Shown piece by piece: positions 1-12,230 of a stretch of 64,000 bases of DNA. This stretch comes from Talinum fruticosum (lineage: Eukaryota; Streptophyta; Magnoliopsida; Caryophyllales; Talinaceae), in the NCBI GenBank assembly GCA_021018815.1, contig JAITYX010000011.1, positions 5,780,501-5,844,500 of the forward strand. Reading direction: 5' to 3'. The position numbers and the translations under genes are program-made. Below the pieces are notes generated by a model that ran no database searches, was not told where the DNA came from, and was given only the letters and a program-made list of their open reading frames with translations. Numbering within the stretch: the first letter of the stretch is position 1; each line of letters starts with the position of its first letter.

Positions 1-1458
1 AAATAAAACAAAAATTTTAAAATCCCAAAACAGTTTTGAAAACCCCTCTCGTGATGATGATGTGAATTGTGATAGTTGATTTTTGGGCGTGATTTTGCAT
101 GATTTGATTGCCCCATTCTTGGTAGAAACTTTATGTGAAAATGAACTTGCGAATGAATTTGATTGTAATGTCTTGAGTTGCTTGCCGGTGTCTTTGAGAA
201 TTTCTTTGCATGATTGGTAAACTTGAGCATGTGGTAAATATTTGAGCTAGTTGTTGACTCGTGGTGGATAAGCCCGTGAGACTTTGAGCCTTATAGACTA
301 ATTCATCGGTTTTAGTCTCATGTTCATTCTTTGTGTGACTCCTCCTTGATGCATACCTCTAGAACTTGCTCTATTTCTCTTTGAGACCACACTTGGCATA
401 TGTATTATGTAATATGATAAAGGCATTCGTTTGTTTTCAAGCCACATGAGCCAAAAAAGCCATCCCATTCATTAATACCATTTTGCTACCCTTTGAGCTT
501 TAACTCTGTTTCTTGATACACCTGTATCTACTTTGCCTTTGGCCTTTATACATTTCCTATACCAAAGTCGGGTCTAGTGGAGCAATACTTATTGGGTAGT
601 TTTGGTCCGAATGATGGGGTGTCCTATTCAGTTTGTAGTTTGACTTGGGGACCCGTGTTGAAAAAAATGATAAGTTCCACTTTTAGACTCTTTTGGAATT
701 GAGTAGTGTTTATAATTCCCATGCCAATTATATCTATTCCTGAAAATTTTGAATATTTGAAAAAAAAAACAGAGAGCGAAAAAAAAAAAGTGAAGAAATA
801 AGTGGTTGGCATGTGGAAAGTTCAAAAAAGTTGTATGCTCATTCCAAAAGTTGTCTTAAAGCATGTTGTGCTTAAAGAGGTGAATTGGGAGAAAGTTTTT
901 AGTCATGTTTGGAAATGTTTTTGCTCCTTAGCTATTAGGTCTCGGCTATCTAGCTCCATATATCCCAAATTGGTTCCCCTTTCTACCAATGAACCTTGGC
1001 CACGTTACAAGCTTTGAAAGACCTCCTGATTGCACTTGCATTTTTGCCTCTATAGTGGTGGAGAATAAGAATATAACCAAGCCTATGGTAGGTTGTATTT
1101 TGGAAAGAGATGTTGAGAGAAACCTCAAAGGGAAATTTCAAAAAGATGGAGTGATCCACAATTCCTAAAGTGAGGTTCCACCGGTCAAGCTAGTTCGCAA
1201 TTTGTTTGAGGACGTCATGAGTGTTATTGTAGTTCATATAAGACAATTGTGCATGGTAACCAAGCATTGTAGTCATTGAAGTTTTCAGGCAAATTTCCAT
1301 GAAAGTATGACACTTTAAATAGGTTGTCTTTGAGGATGGTCATCCCCATTGATTGAACTGTTGACTCGTCACCTGAAGAGGGTGAATGCGAGGTTTTAAC
1401 CCCGGATTGTTAATTGACAATCTTGCTTGGGGACAAGCAAGAGCTAAGCATGGGGAGT
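1..1458 (+). mobile_element. Ty3/gypsy (Athila/Tat-like) 3' internal region, non-coding
   Basis: No gag-pol reading frame is visible; the only ORFs are short and unrelated to known domains. The stretch has an A-rich tract (about 757-790) and ends in a perfect 8-bp hairpin at 1422-1441 (CTTGCTTG, GGGA loop, CAAGCAAG) followed by a purine-rich tract (TGGGGAG) directly before the LTR at 1459. This hairpin plus polypurine tract is what I know from the 3' ends of Athila/Tat-type gypsy elements. The 5' LTR and coding part would lie left of the window. The element class is inferred from the 3' end only. Confidence 0.65.
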
Positions 1459-2730
1459 TGTTAAACCTCGTTTTTATCGGTTTTTAAGGCATTATTTAAC
1501 CAAATTCCGTGATGATTTCAATGATATTTATTTAGTTTTGGGTTAGATTTTGCTCATTTTCTCTTTATCGTCACCTAAGCTAGTAAATCTCTTTATTACA
1601 GGTTTTGGGCTTAAATTTGAGAGATTTGAGGTAAACTTGATGAAAAGCAATGAAGAGAAAAGTCTTAAGAGGAGGCAAGAAAGAAGCCTAAAACACATCA
1701 AGAGAAGTTGCACGACCTACCGTGTGAAACTGCAGTAGAATCTTGCACGGTACCCGTGCAACATTGCACGACTCGTGCGACCACTATTTCTACGGATATT
1801 TAAGTTTCCTAATTGTAATTTTTAGGGTATCTTTTTCCATAATTCAAAAATTTAGCTAAGGTTTTCGAGAGGTAGCCCCGGAGGAGACTCAAGAACACTC
1901 AATTTTGATTTCCTATTTTAAGTTTATGTATTATTGAATCGCTTCAAGTTTTTCATTCGGTAATCATAATTTCTTCTCTTTGTCTTTTCTTCACAATTTC
2001 TCTTCGCCTTTCCATGGCTATGTTTCTTAAATTGTGTCAATTGTTTAGTATCATGTTTAGGGGCTAATTTCTCTACTTAGGTTGAGATTAATCCCTATTA
2101 TGCCTTGATAATCATGAATTGAGTACCAATTGAATTGTTCTATGCTTGTTAGGTTAGAATTCACTTCGTTCATCACTTTTTCGTTGATTGCCTCAAAAGA
2201 GGACTCATATGCTTTTATTGAGGTTTTGTGAACATCAAAAGATGAAAACTCACCTAGAATGACGTTGGGAACGATTAGAACTTTGATATGAAAATAATTA
2301 AGGTTTTAATCGGGGTTATGAGATGCATTCATTATGATTTTGCTCTTTTTTAATCCCATGAAAATAGGTGATTAGATTGTGCAAGATTAGTCTTTGACCT
2401 TCGAAAGTAGGCAAAGATAGGTTTAATTTGGTGTCTCCCCTTCTAAACTGCTAGCATAAGCAAATCTCAAGCGGTATTCAATGTTGATTTCAGGCATAGT
2501 AGTGTGATTAATCCCAATCTAAGGCTTTTTACTTATTGATCTCTCATAGTTATTTTGTTATTAGTTGAATCGAAAAACCAAATCACCTGTCGAACTGAGT
2601 TTTTACCTAGATTATAGTTTTTAGGTGGATTTATTATTTGAAAGCGAGTTCCTCGTGGACACGACCCGTACTTGCCCGGTTTCTAGCTATAGCTACACCG
2701 TGCACTTGCGATAATTATTTCTCTCGAGCA
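1459..2730 (+). mobile_element. 3' LTR of Ty3/gypsy element
   Basis: The LTR begins TGTTAAACC right after the polypurine tract and ends CTCGAGCA, so it has TG..CA ends. A diverged second copy lies at 25266-26693: both start TGTTAAACCTC, share ATTCCGTGATGATTT near the start, share a central part around GATTGCCTC/GATGAATGCCTC, and end near TACACCRTGCRCTTG. To the right, at 2731, the minus-strand copia gag remnant begins, so this element inserted into that copia element. The other copy of the target duplication would be outside the window. Confidence 0.85.
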
Positions 2731-3628
2731 AGAGTCTTTAGTAAAAGAAGTATTTGAAAAGAAATAAAATTTACCTTTCCTATCTTTTGTGAAGAGCTCA
2801 TTCCTTGGCTTCGTCTCGCCACTTCTTGTGTTTAATCATCATTTTCAAATCTCCGGCTAGAAGTACTATAGGGTCTTCCTCTAAATCCGAGCTGCTTGGA
2901 CTTGATCCAACATCTTCTAAGGCTTTAAAGGCAACGTTCTTTCTTGTGTTGAAATCAGATTCCTCCTCTTAGAAATGCTGCTCATAGGTCAATAGTTTCC
3001 CAATGAGCTCATGAAGCTCAAACTCACCGAGGTCCTAAGCTTTTTCGATAGTCGTCACCTTTGGATCCCATTTCTTCTTCGAAGACATCTTATAAGTTTT
3101 CTTACCACTTCTTCGTTGGATATTTTCTTACTTAGAGAGTTTAGATTGTTTACTATCTCGAGTAAACCGTATATACATCTCGGTAACTTCATTAGCCTCC
3201 ATTTTAAACAGCTCACACTTGTGGATGTGTTTGCTGATTTTGGTATGCTTGACCTGACTTGTTCCTTAATAGTTAGTCACCAAGTGTCCCACACTTCCTT
3301 GGTTGTGTCATACGCTAAGACTCTGTTAAGCCCATCTAAGTCTAACACGCACATTAAGATATTCATAGCTCTATGGTTCTTGTTGTGTTTTTCTTTCTCA
3401 TCTATGGTGAACTCGTCTTCGGTTTTGGCACTATTTCACTCCTAATTTTCTTCACTGGGACATAGTTTCCATAAGTAGTGATGTCCTATAGTTCTTTATC
3501 TTGATATTATATGAAGCATTGCATTAATTTTTTTCAATGGGCAAAGTTGGAGCCCTTGAACTTTGATGGCCTTATGAAAGACCTTACTTCATCAAACTCT
3601 CCCTTAAGATGAACCATAATCTTTAAAC

Positions 3629-5123
3629 CACTACTACGTAAACCACTTTTAACTATGGTTCAAAACGGCCTTTAACTACGGTTATCATACATTGTCTATG
3701 TGGTTACCGTTGTATGTGGGCATCTTTTACTACGATTCAAAATCGTATTAAAAGAACACCTTTGACAACGGTTCTTCTACTCGAACCGTCTTCATAGGGT
3801 GACCTATAATGACGGTTCTTCAAGAGAACCATCGTCATAGGATGACCTATAACGACAGTTCTTTCTACGAGAACCATAGTTATAGGTACAATTATTTAAA
3901 AAAATTATTTAGGGAGAGAGAAGTTTCAGACTACAGGCTCAAATTGTACAAATTATACAAATTTTAAGAGTCCAATAGAAAAACACAATCACCAAGCAAA
4001 TGAATAGAAAATTACTCAAACAATAGAAACAGTCTCGATTCGAACACTAGAATAAATTTGAACGAAAAACTACCCATATCTAAAAAAACTAAAAGTCGAT
4101 GAGAAGAATAAGAGTTTAGTGATAAGTACGAACCACATTTCTCATACTCTATCAAACAATTGGATCGAACTCGGAAGAAACAATAAAAACAACCATTGTT
4201 ACAACAATAGTCAACAAAAATGACAAAAACCAAAGAAGGGTTTATGAGGAGACCTCTTAAAGGATCCACCGACAGGCTTGAACATCTCAATAGCAGCAGA
4301 TTGGTGAGAATCGGAGACGGGATGGAAGATCGTAGCTTCGCAAATAGACGCAATGAGAAGAAAAGCCAAAAACGCTAGGGTTCGGGTCATTCCTGCGAGC
4401 CAAAATCCATCGACGAGACACAATGATCCTATGAGAGATGGAGAGGAAAGAGAGAGAGAGAGGATGGAGAACATGTCAAACCGGCAAGTACACCAAACAC
4501 GTCGATGCCGGTGCCCCCTTCTATCTCACTCGTCGTCCTTGAATATCTCGCCGTCGAGGTACTTCCCTCTCTCTCTCTCTAACTCTCTCAACCTATTGGA
4601 ATTGCCGAGGCTCGAAACTTGCTTGGAAACGCTGCGAGAGACAACAAGAAGACTCGAGTAGTGGGAACGCCGGAGACCAGAGAGAGGGAGGGGGTGGGGG
4701 CCGTTCGATGGGAGAGACCAGAGAGAGGGGGATTTTAGCGACTGGAGAGATAGAACAAGAGAGAAAGACACAATGTTAATAGGGCTTCCGAAAATGAAAA
4801 GCCTTCACCCTAAAAATATTTTTTAAAAGATATTTAACGATGATTCAACTAAAGAATCGTCGTTAAATGTGAACTACACTTTTAACGCCAGTTATTTTGT
4901 TGAACCGTCATCATATATACAACTTATGACTATGGTTCTTTCCCGTAACCGTAGTCAAAAGTTGACAACTCCACGTATGATGACGGTTCTTTAAATGAAC
5001 TGTCGTCATAGGTGTTATAAAAGGCCGATTATTTACGAAAATATCACCGCCTCATTTTTCATTACGGTTTTTCTTTTAACCGTCGTAAATCAACCGTAGT
5101 TAAAAGTTATATCCGTAGTAGTG
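3629..5123. mobile_element. Non-autonomous CACTA transposon (1495 bp, TSD AAC)
   Basis: The ends are CACTACTACGTAAACC (5') and, on the complement, CACTACTACGGATATAAC (3'), both running into CTTTTAAC. The element is flanked by a perfect 3-bp duplication AAC at 3626-3628 and 5124-5126, as expected for CACTA (En/Spm). About 270 bp inside each end is packed with variants of GACGGTTCTT and its complement, many as imperfect palindromes (for example 3810-3837); these match the subterminal repeats of the larger element at 17486-23267. There is no transposase. The middle (about 3905-4800) is unrelated to the ends and looks like captured host DNA. It sits in the minus-strand copia gag. Confidence 0.92.
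4254..4390 (-). pseudogene. Captured ribophorin II (OST subunit) exon 1 inside CACTA element
   Basis: On the minus strand an ATG at 4390 opens a frame whose product starts MTRTLAFLAFLLIASICEA, a good signal peptide. It continues with IFHPVSDSHQSAA, an acidic/aromatic stretch and PVGGSFK, ending at 4254 at a GT splice donor (AAGAG|gtctcc) in phase 2. This strongly resembles the N-terminus of plant ribophorin II, the SWP1/HAP6 subunit of the ER oligosaccharyltransferase (F.PISDSHRSAA..F.P.DGSF). Upstream (4391 to about 4780) is a CT-rich leader typical of a plant promoter/5' UTR; downstream to about 3905 is intron-like sequence. The rest of the gene is absent, so only a truncated product is possible. 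Identity is from memory of the family. Confidence 0.65.
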
Positions 5124-5176
5124 AACCTTCATAGTGTTAATTCCTTTGAAGAAGGCTATGCTCGATACCAATTAAA

Positions 5177-6620
5177 TGTTCGATTGAAGAACATAATCAT
5201 CCTAGAGGGGAGGGTGAATAGGATGTCTGAAGGATTTTAGAAAAATTTTGAATTTCAAATTGAAACCGACTACTCAAAAAGATAAAATGAGTCTAGAGTG
5301 ACTTGGAAAGGAAATGAAAAGAAGACAAGTAATTTTCATGAGAAAACCCTCATGAGGCGAGAAAATCTCAGACAGTGCTAGTCTAAGTACCAAATCAAAA
5401 TTCACTATTTGAATCCTTACAATGATTATGACTACCCAAATTTATTCTCTTAGCCAAATCTATTACAAGTTTTTCCCAAGCTCAAAAAGTCCCTTATATG
5501 GCCTAGTACTTCCAAGTTGAAATTCCTTTATCAACTTGAGACAACTAAGTTGAAGTTATATTATCAACTCGGTTAAGCAAAGACTAGAAAAGTGTTTGGA
5601 GAATAGAAAGTGATTACAAAACTTTTCTTAGTTGAGGTTACAACTCATAAAATAAGAGATTATAATTGGGAGTTGTAAGCTAGAAGTATGCATGATAATT
5701 TCAGCTCAAAGTTCGTTAGTGAGAGTTTTGTAGCAAGGCTTTTATTTATAGTCCGCTTGGAGAGAAATTTGTTGAGTCTTCAATTGAAAGAACTGGGTCA
5801 ACTAGCCTTACAATGGATAGTCCGAGGACTTTGTTTATGAAACATAAATTAGTCGTTAAGCCTAGGTCCTAACTTCCCAAAGTTGTTCTAACAACTCCAA
5901 GAGTATGAAAAATCATACAATAATAAATAATTATCGAAAATGGTAATAAATAAGCCTCGTCAGCTTAGTCCGACCTTTTTAGATTTTTCATGTTTTTTAT
6001 TTGCAAATCTTCAATGGTTATTAAGCCTTTTATTTTTGCTTTTCTTTGAGATAATTCAGTTTTAAAAACCTGCAAAAATAAATTAGATAATGATTCCCAA
6101 AGTATAAAAATACTTTGGTCTATAATTAAATTAGGATTAATCTAAGTAAAGCATTTAAAAATCGATTATCCTTATTCTATTAATGTGAAAATTTTTTAGT
6201 CTAATATTCAATGTGTTCATATTTCACATAATTCCAAAACTCACATTAATAAGTTTAACCATAATGGGCACATAACTTATTTACACATTTTTCAGTTTTT
6301 CCAAGTTATCTAATTACAACGTAATTAATTTGACCTAAGTAGAATTAAGACAATTAATTCTAGTTCATTTCATGAAGCATGCCATATTCAAAGTGACGTT
6401 AAATGTGAAATTATTTTGGAAAACTTAATATATGAGTTATATTGAGTGAGTCGGTTATGAAAACCGAGTGGTTTAGTCCAGCTTCGGTTAATATGATTGA
6501 ATCAATTTCTATTTTCAAAAGTAGAACTGAGTTTAAGAATTTTATAAGCTTTCTCTTTAGGATCTATATCTTGGGTCGATCGTATATAAGTCATGTAAAA
6601 ATAAAGGTTGTTATGCCAAA
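5177..6620 (-). mobile_element. 5' LTR of minus-strand Ty1/copia element
   Basis: Starting next to the primer-binding site, the LTR (read on the minus strand) ends in ...TCGAACA. It contains the familiar plant copia segment ATTCACCCTCCCCTCTAGG (5195-5215 region). It is homologous in order and content to the LTR at 37083-38605: the tract with repeated AACTTGAGACAACTAAG-type units, the GGGAGTTGTAAG motif, a TTTATAG box and the distal AT-rich part. The outer end is not sharply visible; 6620 is an estimate by comparison with the second copy. Confidence 0.65.
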
Positions 6621-7329
6621 TGACTTTATCTTGTGAATTTCTTTTAAGATGTTTCTTGGTTAACCCCAAATTAATTTGTTTTCTGTTTCAAAACAAAGGG
6701 GTCAATTAATCATACCGGAGTCTTCATTACTGTTTTAGTTTTCTGTTTTATTTATTTTAAAATTATATAAAAATATATCTAGGTATCAGAATTTTTATCT
6801 TTTGTATACAATATTTATTTAGTTTGTTAGATAATTTTCTTTGATTTTAGTTATTAATTTCTTATTCCATTTTCTGTTTTAGTTTTTGTTTAATTTTCTA
6901 TATTGAATTTTCCAGAATTAGTTAGGTTAATTATTTGAAATTTAGATTATCATACTAAATATAGATAATTTCATAATACTATTTATAAATTTTTCAGAAT
7001 TTTTGTTGTTTAAATTAATTTGTTTGGGTATTTAAAAGAAAAGGTAAAAAACAATTATAGTAGTAAATTTAATTGGATTGGAGTTTGATTTTCATATTAT
7101 CTTTCCTCGTTGATTCGATTCTGACTTCGTTATGCTATATTGTTAATTATAAGCCTAATTAGTGGTTTAATTTATTGTCGTACGACAAGCTAACACTCAT
7201 TAAATCTGTCCGCCTGATTTGGTAAGTATCATATAAATAAAACAACATCTTTGGAGCACAAAAACATTTAAATTGCATCATAAACATCTCATAATGAATA
7301 ATCAATCATCTAAAAATAAGTTGCCATGA
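6621..7329. other. No gene seen; AT-rich spacer
   Basis: About 700 bp of AT-rich DNA between the copia LTR and the LINE target site. No coding potential, RNA gene or clear repeat is recognised. Confidence 0.5.
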
Positions 7330-7343
7330 AAATAATCATAGAA
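7330..7343. repeat. Target-site duplication of the LINE, left copy
   Basis: AAATAATCATAGAA here is repeated exactly at 11280-11293, bracketing the LINE. Confidence 0.85.
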
Positions 7344-10300
7344 TGGACAAGAAGGCCATCAAACAATTGTCGAAATGGATCTAATTTCTTGGATTAGACT
7401 TCAAATACTGAGGTGGGGGCATCTAGCTTGAGAAAACTTGGAAGCATAATTGGGATTCCTCTGAAAGGGGATAAACAAACAAGGGAATGTTGGGATATGC
7501 TAGGGTGCTGGTGGAAGTTCAACTAGATAAACAGCTGCCTGACTACGTTGAATTCATGGTAGAGAAGGGGATTTTGTAGATATAAAAGGTGGAATATGAG
7601 TGGAAGCCCACTCAATGTAACCATTGTCGAATGTTTGGCCACCTGGAGGAAAACTGTAGGAAGAAGAATAAAATTAGACAAGTTTGGGTACCTAAAAGGG
7701 AGGAGACAACTGTCCAGCTAGATGAGGAAGAATTTCAAACTGTATGAGGTGTTAGACGAAGAATTCAACTATAAATGATCAATAATGAAGTGGTGCTTTC
7801 TTTTTCCATGTACTGCAACAGCATTCGGATAACGTGATAATGGTGGCAGAACCTCCCCAAGTAGGGGAACCCCTCCATAGACATGATGGATTTTGTAAGT
7901 TGGAATCTAAGAGGGATGAATAAGCCCTCTAAGCAGAGAGAAATAAGGAAGTTTGTCCATTTAGAAAAACTTGGTTTAGTTTGATTAGTGGAAACAAAAA
8001 TTCATGATAGCTCTTACTTGCAAATCTATTCGAGCAATTGTGTTGGATAGGGTTCCTAAATAAACAATAATCATCATCCTTTAGGTAGAATTTGGGTTCT
8101 CTGGAATGTGGCTGAGTATGAGGTTCAGATCAATGGATAGTATAAATCAACTAGTTCATTGTGAAGTGCTGCAACTAGCCACATCATCCAGGTTTGTATC
8201 TCATTTGTGTACGACATGAATGACAGTCAAATGAGGGATCAAATGTGGGGAAACTAAGAGATATATAGAATGGCATTATGGTTCCATGGATAGTTTTAGG
8301 TGATTTCAATTCCCCTCTGAAGCTTGAAGATTGACTTTGAGGTTTCATTGTCTCCGAAGATGAGATTAGACAATTTAATCTTTGTATACAGAACTGTGAA
8401 CTAAATAAGATGAAGCACTCTGGTTGTTTCTTCACTTGGACAAATAAACAAAGGCATGGGGATAAAATATTCTCAAGTATTGATAGGGTGCTCACAAATA
8501 AAATTGGGCTCCTTGAATGGGGTGATGTGCTGGCTGACTACCTCTCTGCTGATATATCAGATCATACCCTTTTTAGTGGTGAAATTCTATATGGATGGAA
8601 AACCTAGAGGTGGCCAATTTCAGTTCTGTGACATGAGATGGACAAACAACAATTTAGAACAATTCTTATACAGACTTGGCACAAAATGTGAGGGGCACCT
8701 GCACGAGTTAGCTCTCACACAAGCTTCAATTGTTGAAAAGAATCCTCAAACAGTTTAACAAAACTCATTTTGGCAATGTACATGAACGAGTGGATAAATT
8801 GTTGGATACTCAAATCAAGATTGAGGGAGATCTAACTAATGCAATGCTATTGGAGGAGGAACAAAACCTATCTAGGGAGCTAATCTCATTGCAAGAGGCA
8901 TCCATATCTCTACAACAAAGGAAGCTGTAATGGATTAAGATGGGTGATCAGCGTACGAAAGTTTTTTTGCTTTCTTAAAATAGAGGAAACAAAAATCTTA
9001 GTACATTGGATCAATGATACACAACAAAATAGGATTGAAGACCTGGATAATGTGGCAAATCATCTGGTGGATTTTTATCAAAATCTCATTGTTAAACAGC
9101 AATTTAATATTGTAAGTGTGAATAAGGAGGTTTTTAGAGTTGGCCATACTCTTAACATTAATTTAGCAACAAAATCAGCTTACCAGACTAGTAATTGAAT
9201 AAGAGGTTAGAAAGGCAATGTTCAACATCTCCACAAACATGTCACCAGGGCCTGATGGTTAGTGTGGCTTTTTCAAGGGAAATTTGGATATTGTGGATAG
9301 TCTAGTCGCTCAAGCAGTTCAGGAGTTCTTTTAGACAGGACATATGCCCAAGCAGATGAGGTGTATCGTTCTAGTGATTATTCCCAAACTCTTGAACCCT
9401 ACATCTGTAGGTGAGTTCAGATCCATCTCTTGATATAACACTTTTTACAAGTGCATTTCAAAAGTTATATGTGCTAGACTAAGTGAGGTCCTCCCTTTCA
9501 TTGTGAATGAATCACAATGTGCCTTTATCAAAGGCAGGGAACTAGTACATAATTTGATGGTGTGTTAAGAGCTATGAGAGGAAAAACATGAGTCCAAGGT
9601 GTGATATGAAAATTGACTTGAGAAAGGCATATGGTTCTATATATTGGCCGTGTGTGCAGGAAGTACATGATGGTTTCTGTTTCCCTGCTTTGTTCTCTAA
9701 GTGGATCATGGCATGCTTGTCTTCACCTACTATCACACTCTTTTAATTAACAGAGGTACATTTTGTTTCTTCAAAGAGGGAAGGGGTTTAAGATAAGGAG
9801 ATCCAATATCCCCGTGTTCTTCCTTGTGATGGAGTACTTCTCTAGGCTTGTGAAAAGGATAGTTTTTAATAAAGAACTTAATATGCCCCCTGTCTGTAAA
9901 TACACACAGTTATGTCAATTGTCATTTGCTAATGACCTCTTGGTCTTCTGCAAGGTTGATGTTAAATCAATAAATTGCATTAACAGCTATTTGAAGAATT
10001 CTTTGTGACCTCTGGACTGCATATCAATGACAACAAATCTCAAATTATTTTTGGTGGGCTTGACAAAGATATAGAAACTAGACTGTTGGGGCTGGCTAGC
10101 TTTGCTGAGGGCTCTTTGCCATTTAATTACATAGGTGTGCAAAATCTTCGTGAAACAAATCACGACAAAAATATATGTTTGAAAGTCTAAAAACCTATCA
10201 TATGCATGCAGCCAGATTGATATTGATTAATTCAGTCATCATGAAAATTCTCTCATTTTGGGCAAACATCTTTGTCATACCTAATCAAGTCATGTATAAG

Positions 10301-11280
10301 GTAGAACAACTCTGTAGAAAGGTGCTGAATCTTCTTACAATAGGGTGCCCTTAGTCTCATGGAAGAATGCCTACAAAAGAAAGAGAAATGGGGGACTTGG
10401 ACTGAAAAACTTAACAACATGGAACAATGCAGTTATGGCCAAACATATATGGACAGTTTGCAACAAGAAAGATAACATATGGGTGAAATGGGTACACTCT
10501 CACTACCTAAAGGGATGTATATTTTGGGATTAAGAAATTACAAATGGAACCTGTTGATACTGGAGGAAAATCTGCAATTTGAGATATATTTTTAGATTGA
10601 ATTTAAGCTGCAAAACCCCTCACTGATCAAGCATAATGAATAAACGACTTCTCTGGGCTATAAATGGTTAACTAGGGAAGAGACATCAATCTCATGGGCT
10701 AAGTTGGTCTAGTGTAAAAGTATCCAACCAAAACAAAGCTTTATTTTTTGGCTTCTGATGGACATATTACCTACAAGAAGTAGGCTGACAAAATTCAGCC
10801 CCAACACAAACACTGACAGTGCTTTGTGCGAGAATGGGGATGAAACTAGGGAACACCTTTTCTATAACTGCAGGGACAAGGTATGGAGCTGGCTAGAAAT
10901 TAAGTGGAAACCAAAGGGACTCATGAGCTGGCACAGGAATCTGCTTCAGCATAAGTGGCCTAGATTGCAAAATCTAATCTTAAATTGTGTTACAGTTGCC
11001 ATTCACCACCAGGTTTGGAAAGACATGAATGGGAAGGTATTTCAAGGGAAACTATCTAATACATAGGCAGCCAAAAAAGCAATTCAAGGGACCGTCAGCT
11101 GCAGAATGGAACTTTTGAGCACAAAAAGAAATATAAGGACTCAAAAAAATTTTGTATCGATGATTAAAGACCTAAGTTGATGGAGAATCCTTCCTAGAAG
11201 GTGGCTCTACAACTAGGTGCTTCTAGTGTATAAATGAGTTAGCAATAATGAAGTCAATATCCTCTAACAAAAAAACAATA
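7344..11280 (+). mobile_element. L1-type LINE, 5'-truncated and decayed
   Basis: The remnants follow the order of a plant L1 element. The ORF1 end includes a CCHC knuckle (7616-7657, C-x2-C-x4-H-x4-C). The endonuclease follows (about 7890-8620: SWNLRGMNK, LGDFNS, then FFTWTNKQ and SSIDRVL.N). Next comes reverse transcriptase (about 9200-10200: NMSPGPDG, ESQCAFIKGRELVHN, and SFANDLLVF at the active site), then the connection (10345-10533) and the zf-RVT part (10758-11066). Many stops and frameshifts interrupt it. The active-site FADD box reads FAND (Asn at 9931-9933). It ends in an A-rich tail and is bracketed by a 14-bp duplication. The 5' end starts within ORF1, so it was truncated on insertion. 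Confidence 0.92.
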
Positions 11281-11293
11281 AATAATCATAGAA
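11280..11293. repeat. Target-site duplication of the LINE, right copy
   Basis: AAATAATCATAGAA, identical to 7330-7343. The first A may belong to the poly(A) tail. Confidence 0.85.
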
Positions 11294-12230
11294 GGATATA
11301 CAATATTTGCCATATAAAACGAATAATACTAAACAAAAAATATTCCACAGATCATAAAATCACTTCTTGAAATATATGGAACAAAATCCAATCAATATAG
11401 CATAAGATATACTCCAAATATAGTCAGGTAAGTCAAGGCGAAATAAATCTAGATAAATAAGGAAAGAATCTATAAAAAAAAAATCTTTTGACAAATCAAT
11501 CAATAGAAACCTTATTAAGAATAAGGATACGGATAATATCATCTAGCATTATAATACAAACTAAGAATGGATAACACATAATCACATAAATTGATATTTT
11601 CAAGAATCTTAGGTGGGTAGCAGAAATAGACTCAGATCTCATATACAAGATAATTTGGGCTACAAAATCAGTAATGCATAAAGTTTAACATGTTGAGATA
11701 ATATAGACTGAATGCAAGCCTAAAATATAACAATCAAAGGGGTCTTAGATAACTGGGACATAAATTTACAATCATTAAAATTTTTTTGAAATAAATAGAA
11801 GCAAATTCTTGCACCTTCTTCCTTCTTAAAATAGAAGAAAAGTGGAAAATTGAGGAAAGTGGACGATAGAACCTTTACATTTCCAAGAGTATCACATGTT
11901 TAAAATCCCTTTTTTTTATGATTGCAATGTTAGCTATGTTAAGGGTTGAACATGTTCAAGAATATTTACAATCAAAGCGAGACTACAAAAAATGTTTCAC
12001 ACGAAAAATCTTCCATTCTTGATCTGTTTTTTATTTTAGCCATTTAGACTTCTGAGCAAGTTCCCCCAGCCCATGTTCAGATTTAAGAGTCAAATACATT
12101 GTTAGCTTCCTGCTTTTGTACGATTATTCACCTTATATCCTTCCTTAAGATTCAAATGCTCGTCTACTACAGTAAATCTGACCGCTATTGGCATGCAGCA
12201 AAAGGGATATTAGGGCCGAAAACACAGGAC
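11294..12230. other. No gene seen; region downstream of the CHX gene
   Basis: AT-rich DNA on the 3' side of the minus-strand CHX gene, probably holding its 3' UTR in the last 200 bp. No coding or repeat signal is recognised. Confidence 0.5.

Larger units (their letters stand above)
2731..5176 (-). pseudogene. Ty1/copia gag remnant, minus strand, split by a CACTA element
   Basis: Read on the minus strand, 3625 down to about 2760 gives copia Gag pieces in shifting frames: a stretch with DEFTIDEKEKHNKNHRAMN, then TTKEVWDTW, then a segment corresponding to the usual FKMEANE..MY.RF..IVNNL..L.K..SNEEVVRK, then one corresponding to DLSLHELIG. Stops and frameshifts break it. The N-terminal end of gag continues across the CACTA insertion at 5124-5160. 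Between gag and the LTR, about 5161-5172, the complement of TTGGTATCGAGC is a near match to the initiator-Met tRNA primer-binding site. The left end is cut by the gypsy element at 2730. The clade resembles SIRE/Maximus; that placing is tentative. Confidence 0.75.

Noticed and set aside
3011..3445. 144-codon plus-strand ORF
   Set aside because: It is antisense to the copia gag remnant, whose protein homology lies on the minus strand.
4353..4661. 102-codon plus-strand ORF rich in Arg and Glu
   Set aside because: Antisense to the CT-rich leader and exon of the captured gene; its composition comes from GAGA repeats.
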